A stretch of 64,000 nucleotides of DNA from Orientallactaga sibirica (GCA_036365145.1 JAEOAD010000052.1:15172001-15236000); one strand, 5' to 3'; shown: positions 47,705-60,563, numbered from the stretch's first letter. Translations and numbers: made by a program. Notes: generated by a model not told the origin, from the letters alone.

Positions 47705-48300
47705 TTTGAGACAGAGAGAGGGAGAGAGTGAGAATGGGTGCGCCAGGGCCTCTAGCCACTGCATATGAACTCCAGATGCATGTGCCACCATGTGCTTCTG
47801 CCTTACATGGGACCTGGAGAATCAAACCAGGGTCCTTAGGCTTTGCAGGCATATGCCTTAACCACTAAGCCATCTCTCCAGCCCTATTTTAACTTTTTAT
47901 TGACAACCCCATACATACAGACAATATACCATGATTATAAACCCCTCCCACACGCTCCCCTTTCCCTCTCCCCTTTCCACTCCACTGAATTCCTTCTTTC
48001 CAACTAGTCCATTTTCTATTTTGACATTATCTTTTTCCTCTCCTATTATGTAGGTCTTCTATAGGTAACTCAGCCACTGTGAGGTCATGAATGCCATGGC
48101 TGCTTCCTGCCTAAAGACAGTATTGCAAAGCACTCCCCCCTTCCTTTCTTTGGCACTTACATTCTTTCTATCGCCTCTTCCTCAATGGTCCCTAAGCCTT
48201 GGAGAGTGTGATAGAGATGTCTCAGTGCTGACCACTCCACTGATGCTTCTTCTCAGCACTATAGTGAGTTTTGCAGACTCAGCTTCGTTAGACACTCTGC
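46505..48300. repeat. Upstream of GPN1: old B1, unique sequence, three B2-like SINEs, L1 3' UTR
   Basis: A strongly diverged B1 plus at 46505-46650; about 46660-47190 unique; B2-like minus at 47210-47390, 47420-47630 and 47705-47885, the last preceded by (ATTT)n 47653-47707; then an L1 3' UTR fragment, minus, 47887-48285. Confidence 0.72.
47887..48285 (-). mobile_element. L1 3' UTR fragment, minus strand
   Basis: Opens with TTTTTATTGACAACCCC (complement of GTTGTCAATAAA). It keeps landmarks shared with 13870-14520, for example CACTGTGAGGTCATG and TTGGCACTTACATTCTTTC. No coding sequence. Confidence 0.7.
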
Positions 48301-51300
48301 TGTCCTGACCCTGGCTGTTCTATGCTGCAAAGAAGGAGATCTGAAAAACAATGAAATACAGCAAAACAGAACTGGTTAAGTGCCTTCCCTCACAGCCAAT
48401 GATTACAGGTGACATCCTTCTGTGCTGTATATCACAACAGCATATAACACTCCACCAGAACAATTAGCAAAAACATAATAATAATAAAAGCTGCTTCTTT
48501 GCAGGATAACAACTGATCTGTTTAGTATGTAAAAGTATACAAAAGTCAAGATATTCATATAAAAAGAAGTAAGCCCAGGGCTGGAGAGATGGCTTAGTAG
48601 TTAAGGGGTTTGCCTGCAAAGCCAAAGGATCCTGGTTCGATTCTCCAGGATCCACATAAGCCAGATGCATAAGGGGCACAGGCATCTGGAGTTCATTGGC
48701 AGTGGCTGGAGGCCTTGGCACAACCATTCTTTCTCTCTATCTCTGCCTCTTTCTCTCTCTCAAATAAATAAATAAAATATATTTTTAAAAAAAAAAAAAG
48801 AAGAAGAAGAAGAATCTCGGCATGGTGGCGCATGCTTTTAATTCCAGCACTCAGGAGGCAGAGGTAGGAGAATCACCGTGAGTTTGATGCCACCCTGAGA
48901 CTACAGAGTGAATTCCAGGTCAGCCTGGGACTAGAGTGAGACCCTACCTCGAAAAACTACAAAAAAGAAAAAAGAAAGAAACCCATACTACACACTATAT
49001 AACATTAATCCAAGCTGACTATAGCCCTAAGTGTAAAATATAAGACTACAAGCCGGGTGTGGTGGCGCACCCATTTAATCCCAGCACTCGGGAGGCAGAG
49101 AGGTAGGAGGATCGCCGAGAGTTCAAGGCCACCCTGAGACTACATCATATATATATATATATATATAACTACAATACTTCCACAAGAAGCAAAAGAGAGA
49201 GCTGGAAAGATTGATCAGCAGTTAAGGTGCTAACCTATAAAGCCTAACGAACCAGGCTCAATTCCCCAGTACCCACATGAAGCCAGATGCCCAAAGTGGC
49301 ACATGTATCTGAAGTTAAGTTGCAGTGGCTGGAGGCCCTGGCATGCCCATTCTCACTCGCTTGCTGTCTTTCTCTCTCCCCCTTGCAAATAAATATTTTT
49401 TTTTCGAAAAAGAAGCAAAAGAGAGAATTTTTTTTTAATGGTTTTAGGTAGGGTCACACTCCAGCCCAGGCTGACCTGGAATTCACTATGTAGTCTCAGC
49501 GTGGCCTCAAATTCATGGTGATCCTCCTACCACTGCATCCCCAGTGCTGGGATTAAAGGTGTGCGCCACCACGGCCCCGGTTTAGAGAGAACATTTTTTG
49601 TGATCCAGTGTGCTGACTCAGTTAGGCGATCATTGCCAGTTATTTAATAAAACACAAATCCAAGTATTGATAAGAAAGTATGTTGTGGGCTGGAGAGATG
49701 GCTTAGGGGTTAAGGCTCCTGCCTCCTAAGCCTAAGAACGCTGGTTCCAATCTCCCAGCGGTTCCAATCTCCAGGTCCCACGTTTAGCCAGGTGCAAAGT
49801 GACGCAAGGGCGCAATGCCGCACTTGACCACAAGGGGGCGCACACATCTGGATTTGGTTCTCTCTCTCTCTCTCTCTCTGTGTCTCTCCAAAAATAAAAA
49901 TAAAAAATAATTTTTTAAAAAAGAAAGTATGTTGTACATGTGATTAATGCCTATAATCACCCAACTTTTAAGTAAGAGATGTAGCACGAGAGTCAGGAAC
50001 ACTTGTAGCTCATGAGACACAATTTGTTGTTGCTACTGGAAGCTAAATGGGGCCATGAGAGTCAGGAAGGACAGCTTGCCTTTCAGAAACTGAAAGTAAC
50101 TCTTGACCTATGGCAAACAATGAAAAAAGCTTGTATTAGTTACCTTCTCATTGCCAGGACAAAATATGCTACAAAATCAGTTTAAGAGGGGAGGGTTTAT
50201 CCCGGTTTACAGTTCCAAGTTGCAGTCCACCATGATGGCAGGAGCTTGAGGCAGCTGGTCATATTCAGTTCATAGTGAAGAAACAGAGATAGTTGAAAGG
50301 TGATGTTCAGCCAGCTTTCTCCTTTTAAAAAAATTGTTAAAGTTTAGAGAGACTGCTGGGCATGGTGGTGCATGCCTTTAATCCCAGCACTTGGAGGCAG
50401 AAGTAGGAGTTTGAGGCCACCCTGAAACTACATAGTGAATTCTAGGTCAGCTTGGGCTAAAACATAGAAGGAGACCTTACCTTGAAACCTCCCTCTCCCC
50501 CTACAAAAAAGAAGATAGGTGACTTAGTAACAGGAGGGACTGGAGAGATGGCTTAGTAGTTAAGGCATTTTCCTGCAGAGCCTAAGGACCTAAGTTCAAT
50601 TCCCCAGTACCCACGCAAGCCAGCTGCACAAAGTGGTGCATGCATCTGGAATTCATTTGTAGTGGCTAGAGGCTCTGGTGTGTCCATTCTCTCTCTATCT
50701 GCCTCTTCCACACTGTCTCTCTCTAATAATAAAATACATTTAAAAAAAAAAAACCATTAAAAGTTTAAAAAAAAAAAAAAAGAGTGATGGGATTCTCCAG
50801 AACTCTAGAAGTGTCCCTTCATCTCCTGGGCCTCTTTGATGTTAGAGCAGGGACCAAAATATTGGCTGTCCTTTTTAGCTCCTGTCTCTCAATTGGTGGC
50901 TTCTACATATGGTTATTAAGCACACAGAGGGACAGTTACACAGTCTTGAACAAAAGCATGGATTTATTATAACAGCCCTGGAGATAATTCTTCAAACCAA
51001 AAAAAAAAAAAAATCTATTAGAGCAAAATAAAATCTTGTCACCACTATTTTTTGTTTTGTTTTGTTTTGTTTTGTTTTGTTTTGTTTTGTTTTGTTTTTC
51101 AGAGGTAGGGTCTCACTCTAGCACAGGCTAGAATTCACTGTGTAGTCTCAGGGTGGCCTCAAACTCATGCCTCTGCCCCCAGGTGGTAGGATTAAAGGAG
51201 TGCCCCACCATGCCTGGCTGTAACACCACTGTTTTAAGATATCATCAGAGTGCTGGAGAGATGGCTTAGCGATCAAGGCGCCTGCCTGCTAAGCCTAAGA

Positions 51301-52002
51301 ACGCTGGTTCCAATCTCCAGCGGTTCCAATCTCCAGGTCCCACGTTTAGCCAGATGCAAAGTGACACAAGGGCACAATGCCGCACTTGCCCACAAGGGGG
51401 CGCACACATCTGGATTTCGTTCACAGCAGCTGAGACACTGCTGGTGCACCCATTCTCTATCTGTTTTCCTCTCCCTCTCTCTCTGTCTCTCTCTCTCTGT
51501 GTCTCTCTCTAAAAAATAAAAATAAAAAAAATTTTTAAAAGATATCATGAGAAATGTTCCCAGAAGTTAATTTAGTAGCCTCAGGCATTATTATTACCTA
51601 GAGGCAGGCTGGCCTCAAACTCTTTCTTAATTTAATTAGTTTATTTAAGAGAGAGAGAGAACCCAGGCGTGGTGGCGCACACCTTTAATCCCAGCACTTG
51701 GGAGGCAGAGGTAGGAGGATCCCCATGAGTTCAAGGCCAGCCTGAGAATACAGAGTGAATTCCAGCCTGAGATGGAGTAAGACCCTACCTCAAAAAACAA
51801 AAGAGAAATGGGGCTGGAGAGATGGCTTTGCGGTTAAGGCATTTGCCTGCAAAGCCACAGGACCCGGGTTCAATTCTCCAGGACCCACATAAGCCGGATG
51901 CACAAGGGGGCGCATGCATCTGGAGTTTGTTTGCAGTGGCTGGATGCCCTGGCATGCCCATTCTCTTTCTATCTCTCTGTCTCTCTCTGCCTCTCTATCT
52001 CA

Positions 52003-52049
<47 letters not shown>

Positions 52050-53060
52050 ATATATTTAAAAAAAAAGAGAGAGAGAAAGAGGCAGACAGAGAGAGTGAAT
52101 ATGGCAGGGTCTCCAGCCACTGCAAGGAACTCCAGACACATGCACCACCTTGTGCATCTGGCTTATGTGGGTTCCGGGTAATCATACATGCTGGAATTCA
52201 CTATGTAGTCTCCGGGTGGCCTCGAACTCACGTTGCTTCTCCTACCTCTGCCTCCCGAGTGCTGGAATTAGAGGCGTGCACCACCACACCCAGCTTCCCA
52301 GCATTTATTTTTATTTATTTATTTAAGAGAGAAAGAGCAGAGAGAGAGAATGGCATGCCAGGGCCTCCAGCTGCTGCAAACAAACTCCAGAGAGACACAT
52401 GTGCCACCTTGTGCATCTTCCCAGCATTAATATATATATATGGGTTTTTTGTTTGTTTGTTTGTTTGTTTGTTTGTTTGTTTGTTTGTTTGTTTTGGTTT
52501 TGCAAGGTAGGGTCTCACTCTGGTCCAGGCTGACCTGGAATTAACTATGTAGTCTCAGGGTGGCCTCGGCGATCCTCCTACCTCTGCCTCCCAAGTGCTG
52601 GGATTAAAGGCGTGCGCCACCATGCCTGGCTTAAAAATATATTTTTATTTATTTATTTGAGAAAGAGAGAGAGGAAGAGGAAGTTAGAGAAAGAGAATGT
52701 GCATGCCAGGGCCTCCAGCCACTGCAAACAAACTCCAGACACATGTGCTCCCTTGTGCATCTGGCTTATGTGGGTCCTGGGGAATCAAACCCGGGTCCTT
52801 AGGCTTTGAGCAAAGGCCTTAACCACTAAGCCATTTCCCCAGTCCCATTCCCATTCTCAGCATTTTTTTTTTTTTTTTTTTTTTTGGTTTTGCAAGGTAG
52901 GGTCTCACTCTGGTCCAGGCTGACCTGGAATTAACTATGTAGACTCAGGGTGGCCTCAAACTCACGGCGATCTTCCTACCTCTGCCTCCCGAGTGCTGGG
53001 ATTAAGGGCGTGCGCCACCACGCCCAGCTTCCTAAAATTTTTTTTTAAGTTTTATTTCTT
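48300..53060. repeat. Gene-poor SINE field, 48.3-53.1 kb
   Basis: Unique sequence 48300-48570, 49910-50140 and 50775-51010. B2-like plus 48575-48780, 49197-49400, 49688-49905 (long), 50540-50730, 51252-51525 (long), 51811-52010. B2-like minus 52075-52180, 52330-52425, 52660-52845. B1 plus 48815-48960, 49050-49145, 50353-50500, 51665-51800. B1 minus 49455-49580, 51104-51220, 52190-52290, 52505-52635, 52890-53030. Diverged unclassified repeat 50140-50330. Microsatellites: (TTTTG)n 51049-51098, (AAAT)n 52004-52052, (TTTG)n 52449-52500. No exon seen. Confidence 0.7.
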
Positions 53061-53720
53061 TATTTATTTGAGAGAGAGAGAGAGAGGAAGAGGAATGGGC
53101 AGAATGGGCATGCAAAAGAACTCCAGATGGCCTTGTGCATCTGGCCATGGGTCCTGCAAAAGAACTCCAGATGCATGTCTTGCCATTTCCCCCCCTTGTG
53201 CATCTGGTTTTGCAAGGTAGGGTCTCACTCTGGTCCTGGGGAATTGAACCAGGGTCCAGGGTGGCCTTGAACTCTCAGCAGGCACCTCTGCCTTAGTGCT
53301 GGGATTAAGCCACGCCCAGCCCTCCTAGCATTTTTTAACATGAGTTTTTTTTTTTTTTTTTACCCAGGTTTTGTAAAACATAAAAATAAAAAGTTAAAGG
53401 GTCTCACTCTGGTCCAGACTGACCTGGAATTACTGAGAGTGTAGTCTCAGGGTACATAGTGAATTCCTTGAACTCTCAGAGATCCTCCTACCTCTGCCTC
53501 CTGAGTGCTTTTTGGGATTGTACAAGGCCCTGGTTTCAATCGTCAGCAACACACGCCACCACATCCCAGCCCTGAGCCTAGCACTGATTTTTAACATGAG
53601 TTTTGGGTGAAGTCAATTCTTTGCAGGAAGGTTTATGTCCACATACTATTCTACCCATGTGACACACATAGGCTGACCTGAAACAGGATAAAAATAAACC
53701 TCTGCCTCCCAGTTAAATTA
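53061..53720. repeat. Scrambled SINE mosaic
   Basis: Short pieces of B1 and B2-like elements, out of order and repeated: CAAAAGAACTCCAGATG at 53113 and 53157, GGTCTCACTCTGGTCC at 53221 and 53400, and TTTTTAACATGAGTTTT near 53333 and 53590. No single insertion history explains this order. Confidence 0.7.
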
Positions 53721-53789
53721 AAGGCGTGCACCACCACACCCACACACACACATTTGGGCATACACACACACCACACGTACAAAAACATC

Positions 53790-53931
53790 TGCCTTGGCGG
53801 GCGTGGTGGCGCACGCCTTTAATCCCAGCACTCGGGAGGCAGAGGTAGGAGGATCACCGAGAGTTCGAGGCCACCCTGAGACTACATAGTTAATTCCAGG
53901 TCAGCCTGGACTAGAGTGAAACCCTACCTTG

Positions 53932-53966
<35 letters not shown>

Positions 53967-55017
53967 ATCTGCCTTGATCTTCCAAGATCATAGGCTTGTA
54001 GGACAAATGACTGAAGTCCATTTCCCACTTCTTGCTCCTCTTGTGCTCCAAGCAGGATATGGGGAGGCAGCTGTGTCTTCCCTGTGGAACATTAGAAAAA
54101 GAACGCATGTTCCTTCTTGGGCTTTACAGATTTTTTTTTTTTTTATTTATTTGAGAGAAAGAGAGAGGGAAAGTAAGTGAAAGGCCCAAAAACCAAAGTG
54201 TAGGCTTCAGCGGCCTTACAGGCCTCAGGCTAAACTCAGGTCAGGTTCCCAGAATGTAAGAACAAACAGTTACTGGGAAGACCATGCTGACCAAAATAAG
54301 GAGCCAATCTGACAAAATAAGCTAAACGTTCCTCAGCTGCTGCATAATCAATCATATTAGAAATTTCCCTTCCCTTTGTTGAACCCAATAAAAGCTGCTC
54401 CCAAACGCAGCTCGAGGCTCTTGTACGGATCCACTGTGTTGGTGAAGTTGAGAGTCCGAGCTTAAGCCCAAAATAAAGCTTTTTGCTTTGCATACGTGTC
54501 TGGACTCTTTGGTGGTCTCTGGGGGGGTGCCGTGAACTGGGCACTACATAAGTAACTTCCTGCTACTTCAAATGAGCTCCAGACACTCCAGCCACCCTGT
54601 GCATCTGGCTTTATGTGGGCACTGGGGAATCAAACTTGAGCCATCAGACTTTCACAAGCAAACACCTCTAACTACCGAGCACTCTCTCTACCCTAGGCTA
54701 GAACTTTAAATATAGTAACTTTTTTTTTAACTTTTTTTTTTTTTATTTTTTTATATGTTTTTTAAAGATTTTTATTTTATTTACTTATTTATTAGAGATA
54801 GAGAGAGGGAAAGAGAGAGAGTGAGAGTGAGAATGGGCACTCCAGGGCCTCTAGTCACTGCAAACAAACTCCAGATGCACGTGCCCCCTTGTGCATCTGG
54901 CTTATGTGGGACCTGGAGAATCGAACCAGGGTCCTTAGGCTTCGCAGGCAAATGCCTTAACCGCTAAGCCATCTCTCCAGCCCATATTTTTTTTATTTTT
55001 ATTTTTTTTGGAGAGAG

Positions 55018-55058
<41 letters not shown>

Positions 55059-55830
55059 GACAGAGATGGGCACGTCAGCAGTGTCTCAGCTGCTGCGAAC
55101 GAAATCCAAATGTGTGTGCCCCCTTGTGGTCAAGTGCGGCATTGTGGCATTGCGCCCTTGCATCACTTTGCATCTGGCTAAATGTGGGACCTGGAGATTG
55201 GAACCACTGGAGATTGGAACCAGTGTTCTTAGGCTTAGGAGGCAGGCGCCTTAACCCCTAAGCCATCTCTCCAGCCTAGTAACTATTTTTTATATTATTT
55301 ATTTACCTGCAAAGAGAGAGAGAGAGAACGGCACACCAGAGCCTCTTGTCATTTGCAAACAAACACCAGATACATGCACCACTTTGTGCATCTGGCTTTA
55401 CATGGGTCCTAGGGAATTAAACTCCAGCCAGCAGGCTTTGCAAGCAAGTGCCTTTAACTGCTGAGCCATCTCCCTAGCCCCTCTTTCCCATTTTCTTGGC
55501 TAGATGCAGATGATGGGGCCCTAGTAGACAGGAGTTCACAAAACGGAAGATAGTTGACTACCTAAACCATCCTATGAAGGAAGCTACCTAATAGCCAGGA
55601 CCACGAATGGAAAAAAGAAAAAGTGTATTGTTTGAAAAACATTCACATTCTCTTTTGTTTGGTTGGTTGGTTTTTATTTTTCAAGGTAGTGTCTCCCTAG
55701 CCCAGGCTGACCTGGAAGTCACTATGTAGTCTCAGGATGGTCTCGAACTCACAGTGATCCTCCTACCTCTGCCTCCCAATGCTGGGATTAAAAGTGTGTG
55801 CCACCATGCTTGGGTTTTTTTTTTTTTTTT
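53790..55830. repeat. SINE field around the solo LTR
   Basis: B1 plus 53790-53960 with a 30-base A tail; a minus B2-like SINE split by the LTR (54130-54177 and 54553-54690); B2-like minus 54765-54985; long B2-like minus 55008-55280 with (GA)n; B2-like minus 55310-55480; B1 minus 55683-55815. 53961-54125 and 55490-55650 look unique. Confidence 0.72.
54178..54548 (+). mobile_element. Solo LTR of an endogenous retrovirus
   Basis: A 371-bp element that starts TGAAAGGCCC and ends GCACTACA (TG...CA ends). TAAG flanks it directly at 54174-54177 and 54549-54552, a 4-bp target duplication as gammaretrovirus-like (ERV1) elements make. A TATA-like AATAAAA lies at 54387-54393 and a polyadenylation signal AATAAA at 54472-54477, followed by a GT-rich U5. 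No internal viral genes are present, so it has no coding capacity. It sits inside a minus-oriented B2-like SINE. The family name is not recognised. Confidence 0.88.
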
Positions 55831-55849
55831 TGAGGTAGGGTCTCCCCAC

Positions 55850-57865
55850 TTGTTGCAGACAGGTTCACATTGTTGGTAGAAATCACCCAACCAAGAGCAG
55901 CTTTTGGGGGGAAAAAAAGGGTTTATTTTGGTTACAGGCTCAAAGGGGAAGCTCCATGATGGCAGGGAAAACGACGACATGAGCAGAGGGTGGACATCAC
56001 CCCCTGGCCCACATAAGGTGGACAACAGGAACAGGAGAGTGTGCAAAACACTGGCAAGGGGAAACTGGCTATAACACCCATAAGCCTACCCCCAACAATA
56101 CACTGTCTCCAGGAGACATTAATTCCCAAATCTCCATCAGCTGGAGACCTAGCATTCAGAATGCCTAAATTTATGAGTGACACCTGACTCAAACCACCAC
56201 ATTCCACCCCTGACCAACATGAACTGTTAACCATCCATGATGTAAAATTCAATGCTTTCAGTCCAACCTTCAAAGTCCCCACATTTTTTTATCAATCCTA
56301 ATGATGTTCAAACATCCCCATAATCCAAGGTCTTTGACTGAGCCACAATACCAAAAATAAACCAAAAAAACCCATAATGGCACAGAATAAACATTCACAC
56401 TGCAAAAGATGGAATTGGGCATAGCAAAGAAATATTCAACCAATACAAGATTTAAACAGGGCAAACATCAAACTCTGTAGCTCCAAGTCCAACAGCTCTA
56501 GTCATTGACAAATCTCCAGGTCCTATAATTCTAACCAGCAACAAGTCTCTGGAGTTCTAATTCCTCCCCTTCAGCTAGGCTACTCATGGTCCTGGAAAAC
56601 TTCATCCAGGGCCAGCAGCTCTCCTTAGCAGCCATCTTGTGGTCCTGGCATCTCCACTGGGTCTCCACCACAACCCCTGGTCCATCTCACAGCTCCATTG
56701 GGTCTCCATGCAGGCTTCCAGCAAACCTGCTTCACACTGCCCATGGCCATTTCCAAAACACAAGATCGTGGTGCAAACTCAATGACCCTCTCTTTCCTGC
56801 ATTTCTTATACTCCACAACACCAGGTAGGGTGCCAATTTGTTAATCCAGGGGGGAATAAAGCAGACTTTGAAGAACAGGACCCTCCTTGAGCACTCAGGC
56901 TCCTTCAAAGAGTCTACATCCTTCCTGTTGCCCCAGTGCAGGTCAGCTAGCCCAATCTCAATGGTTGCAATCTCTCATTTGCTGCTGAATGGACAGCAGT
57001 TCACTCAAAGATTTCATTTTTTCTGTGCCATATCTCTCTGCTCACACCAGTCTGTTTCTATGCAAAGAACCCTGCATCACTTCTCAGGACACAGGCATAG
57101 CAGCAAGCTTCTCACACAAACCGCCTCTAGCCCAGTCCAAGCAAAGCTCTTTTTCACACTCATAAGCCAAACCTCACAGTCCATAGTTCTTATTGTATTC
57201 AGGTCTGAGTTTGACCAGAATAGTCCCTCAAGCTGTACTTACAGCACTACAAGGCATCTCTTAGGCCAAGGTTTCAAGTCCTTCCACATTCCTCTTGAAA
57301 GGCCAAAGCCACACAGTCAGGTGAATAGCAGCAGCCCCACTCTTAGTACCAACTATTACTATTGCAGTCAGGTTCACAGTGCTAGTAGAAATCACCCAAC
57401 CAAGAGCAGCTTTTGGGAAAAAAGGTTTATTTTGGCTTACAGACTTGAGGGGAAGCTCCATGATAGGCAGGGAAAACGACGACATGAGCAGAGGGTGGAC
57501 ATCACCTCCTGGCCCACATAAAGTGGACAACAGGAACAGGAGAGAGTGCCAAACACTGGCATGGGGAAACTGGGTTTATGTTGGCTTACAGGCTCAAGGG
57601 GGAAGCTCCATGATGGCAGGGGAAAACAATGACATGAGCAGAGGGTGGACACCACCTCTTGGCCAACATCAGGTGGACAACAGGAACAGGAGAGTGTGCC
57701 AAACATTGGCAAGGGGGAGCTGGCTATAACACCAATAAGCCCGCCCCCAACAATACACTGCTTCTAGGAGGCGTTAATTCCCAAATCGCCATCAGCTGGG
57801 AACCTAGCATTCAGAACACCTAAGTTTATGAGGGACACCTGACTCAAACCACCACACCAGTCTAG
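55850..57865. repeat. Unclassified composite repeat: two direct units flanking 1.15 kb
   Basis: Unit 1 (about 55856-56205) and unit 2 (about 57365-57865) share TAGAAATCACCCAACCAAGAG, AAGCTCCATGAT and ACACCTGACTCAAACCACCAC in the same orientation. Unit 2 has its central GGCTTACAG to CCAAACA part doubled (about 57420-57560 and 57570-57705). The 56206-57364 interior has no long ORF of recognisable family. A lone unit sits at 14930-15265. The layout is LTR-like, but the class is not proven. Confidence 0.6.
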
Positions 57866-57869
57866 CCCA

Positions 57870-58134
57870 GGCTGAGCTGTATTCTCAGGGTGGCCTTGAA
57901 CTCACAGCAATCCTCCTACCTCTACCTCCTGAGTGCTAGGATTAAAGGCATGAGACATCATGCCTGGTTTACATAGTCTTTTTTTGGGGGGGGCGGGTTC
58001 AAGGTAGGGTCTCACTCTAGCTCAGGCTGACCTGAAATTCACTATGTAGTCTCAGGCTCGCCTCGGACTCATGGCAATCCTCCTACCTCTGCCTCCCAAG
58101 TGCTTGGATTAAAGGCATGCGCTACCACGCCTGG

Positions 58135-58175
<41 letters not shown>

Positions 58176-58555
58176 GACAGAGAGAAAGAGGGAGAGTGCC
58201 AGGGCCTTTAGCTGCTGCAAACAAACTCCAGATACCCCCTAGTGCACATGTGTGACATTGCATACTTATGTCACTGTGTGTCTGGCTATGTGAGACCCAG
58301 AGATTTGAACTGAGTTCTTAGGCTTTGCAGGCAAGCGCCTTAACCGCTAAGCCATCTCTCTAGCCCTACATATTCTTTTTTAAAAAATCACTACACAACC
58401 TGCTCTATCCATAAGGAAAGATAAAGATACATTAACACACTAAAATATTACACAAGCTATAATTTTAAAATGGGCTTCATATAATTATGAATAAGTCCCA
58501 AAAATACTGTCTACAAAAAGTAAGCATTAAAGGTATTTCAAGTAATTTGTTTTAC

Positions 58556-58586
<31 letters not shown>

Positions 58587-60110
58587 CTTTCTTTCTTTCT
58601 TTCTTTTTTTTTTTTTTTTTTTTTTTGTGAGGTAGGGTCTCACTCTAGCTCAAGCTGACCTGGAATTCACTATGTTATCTCAGGGTGGCCTTGAACTCAT
58701 GGCAATTCTCCTACCTCTTCCTCCCGGATGCTGGGATTAAAGGCATGTGCCACCACGCCCGGCTAGTAATTTGTATTACTGGTTTTTTTGTTTGTTTGTT
58801 TTTTTTTTTTTTTGGCAGTACTAAAGATTGAACCCAGAGCCTCACACTCATTATGCAAGTACTCTACCACTGACCTTTTCACTCTTTTAAACATTTGAGG
58901 GCTGGAGAGATGGCTTAGCAGTTAAGGTACCTGCCTGCTAAGCCTAAGAAAGTCAGTTCCAATCTCCAGGTCCCACGTTTAGCCAGATGCAGTGACACAA
59001 GGGTGCAATGCCGCACCACAAGGGGGTGCATGCATCTGGAGTTTGTTCACAGTGGCTGAGAGGCTGCTGGTTGCCCATTCTCTCTCTGCCTCTCTCTCTC
59101 TCTCTGTGTCTCTCTCCAAAAATAAAATTTAAAAAATTTTTGAGAGACTCTGCCTCAGCCTTCCAAGTAGTTGGGATTACAGCACCACACCACGAGGCCT
59201 GGTTATACTTTATTTCTGAACATGGACAGTGAGTTGTAGCTTTCTATACTTCTCTCTCTCTCTCTTTCTTTCTTTCTTTTTTTAATTGTTGCAAGGTGTT
59301 GCTGTAGCCCAGGTTGACCTGAAATTCATTTTGTAATCTCAGGGTGGCCTGGAACTCACAGCAATCCTCCTACCTTGGCCTCCCAAGTGCTGGCCTGCTT
59401 TCTACATTTCTGAAAGTCATTTTTTAAAGTTTACAATATGAAAGAATAACATATCCTTCCTTTCTACCTCCCTTCTCCCCTAGGTAGGGTTTCATTCTAG
59501 CCCAGGCTGACCTGGAACTCACTCTGTAGCCCCAGGCTGGTTTCAAACTCAAGCAGATCCTCCTGTTCCTGCCTCCCAAGTGCTGGGATTAAAGGTGTGT
59601 GCCACCACTTCCAGTCCCATCTCCTTCCTAAAAGCAACACTTCAGGTATGTTTCTCATGGTACACTCACACCTTTAACTCTCTCTCCTGTAGTCACTTCT
59701 TCTGTGGTATGGCATATGGTATCGTGCATCCAGATTCCAAATGTTTGAACCAACAACATCATTATTCATTATTCACTTTTCCTGTCTCTCTTGCTAGCTT
59801 TGTCTTCCTCTCCTCTACTATATTCTCTTATCATTGCCCAACTATACAATCACCATGTACAGATTTATTTCTTTTTTTTTTTTTTTCTTTCTTTCTTTCT
59901 TTCTTTCTTTTTCTTCTTTTTTTTTTTTTTTTTTTTTGGGGTCTTTCAAGGTAGGGTTTCACTCTAGCTCAGGCTGACCTGGAATTCACTCTGTAGTCTC
60001 AGGGTGGCCTCAAACTCATGGTGATCCTCCTACCTCTGCCTCCCGAGTGCTGGGATTAAAGGCGTGCACCACCAAGCCCAGCTTCAGATTTCTTTGAATT
60101 TACCAACCTT
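57870..60110. repeat. SINE field before CCDC121
   Basis: B1 minus 57870-57970, 57995-58135, 58630-58765, 59485-59615 and 59945-60085; B2-like minus 58170-58370; ID-like minus 58810-58880; long B2-like plus 58898-59125 with CCACAAGGGGGTGC; decayed B1 minus 59295-59400; poly-T and (CTTT)n tracts at 58558-58626 and 59873-59938. About 59620-59860 looks unique. Confidence 0.7.
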
Positions 60111-60563
60111 GCTCCTATTTTAGGGCTTTTTGGATTCACTTCTGCCTCTGCCTGGGACATTTCTTTCCCTGCTTCTTGTTCAATAGAGTTTTATTATGTG
60201 AGTCTAGCCTAATGCTTCCCTCACTCACTCTCTGTAACATTGTCCTGTCCAAACTTTCCTTCATAAATTAGTATACTCATTTGGGGTGGTTGTATTCTTG
60301 GCACTTCTGATAGCCTAAGGCTAGAACAGTGATTTATTGGACTGTGAATTGTCGTCTAGAGTGATGATCCTATGTTGTCCAATCTCCACAAGTCACTTCA
60401 AAATGATTTTCCAAGATAGATCATTTCCAGTATCACAGGCAATCCTAATTCCTTCCCAGTAGGGTTTAGACGGTAACCAAGCAGAGCTTTTCCAGATCTT
60501 CTTTCATCCGTTTATGTAAAAATGGGTTTGGATTCACTCTTGACTTGGTATCTGTGGGTCAGC
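60111..60563 (-). other. CCDC121: Probable CCDC121 3' UTR
   Basis: SINE-free sequence directly downstream (in minus orientation) of the CCDC121 stop codon. The reverse complement of TTTTATTATG near 60190 gives an ATAATAAAA, a possible polyadenylation signal. Inferred from position only. Confidence 0.4.

Noticed and set aside
56838..57521. 227-codon plus-strand open frame
   Set aside because: It spans the interior and the right unit of the unclassified repeat. The composition is unremarkable, there are no recognisable domains, and its end lies in a unit present elsewhere. Not a supportable gene.
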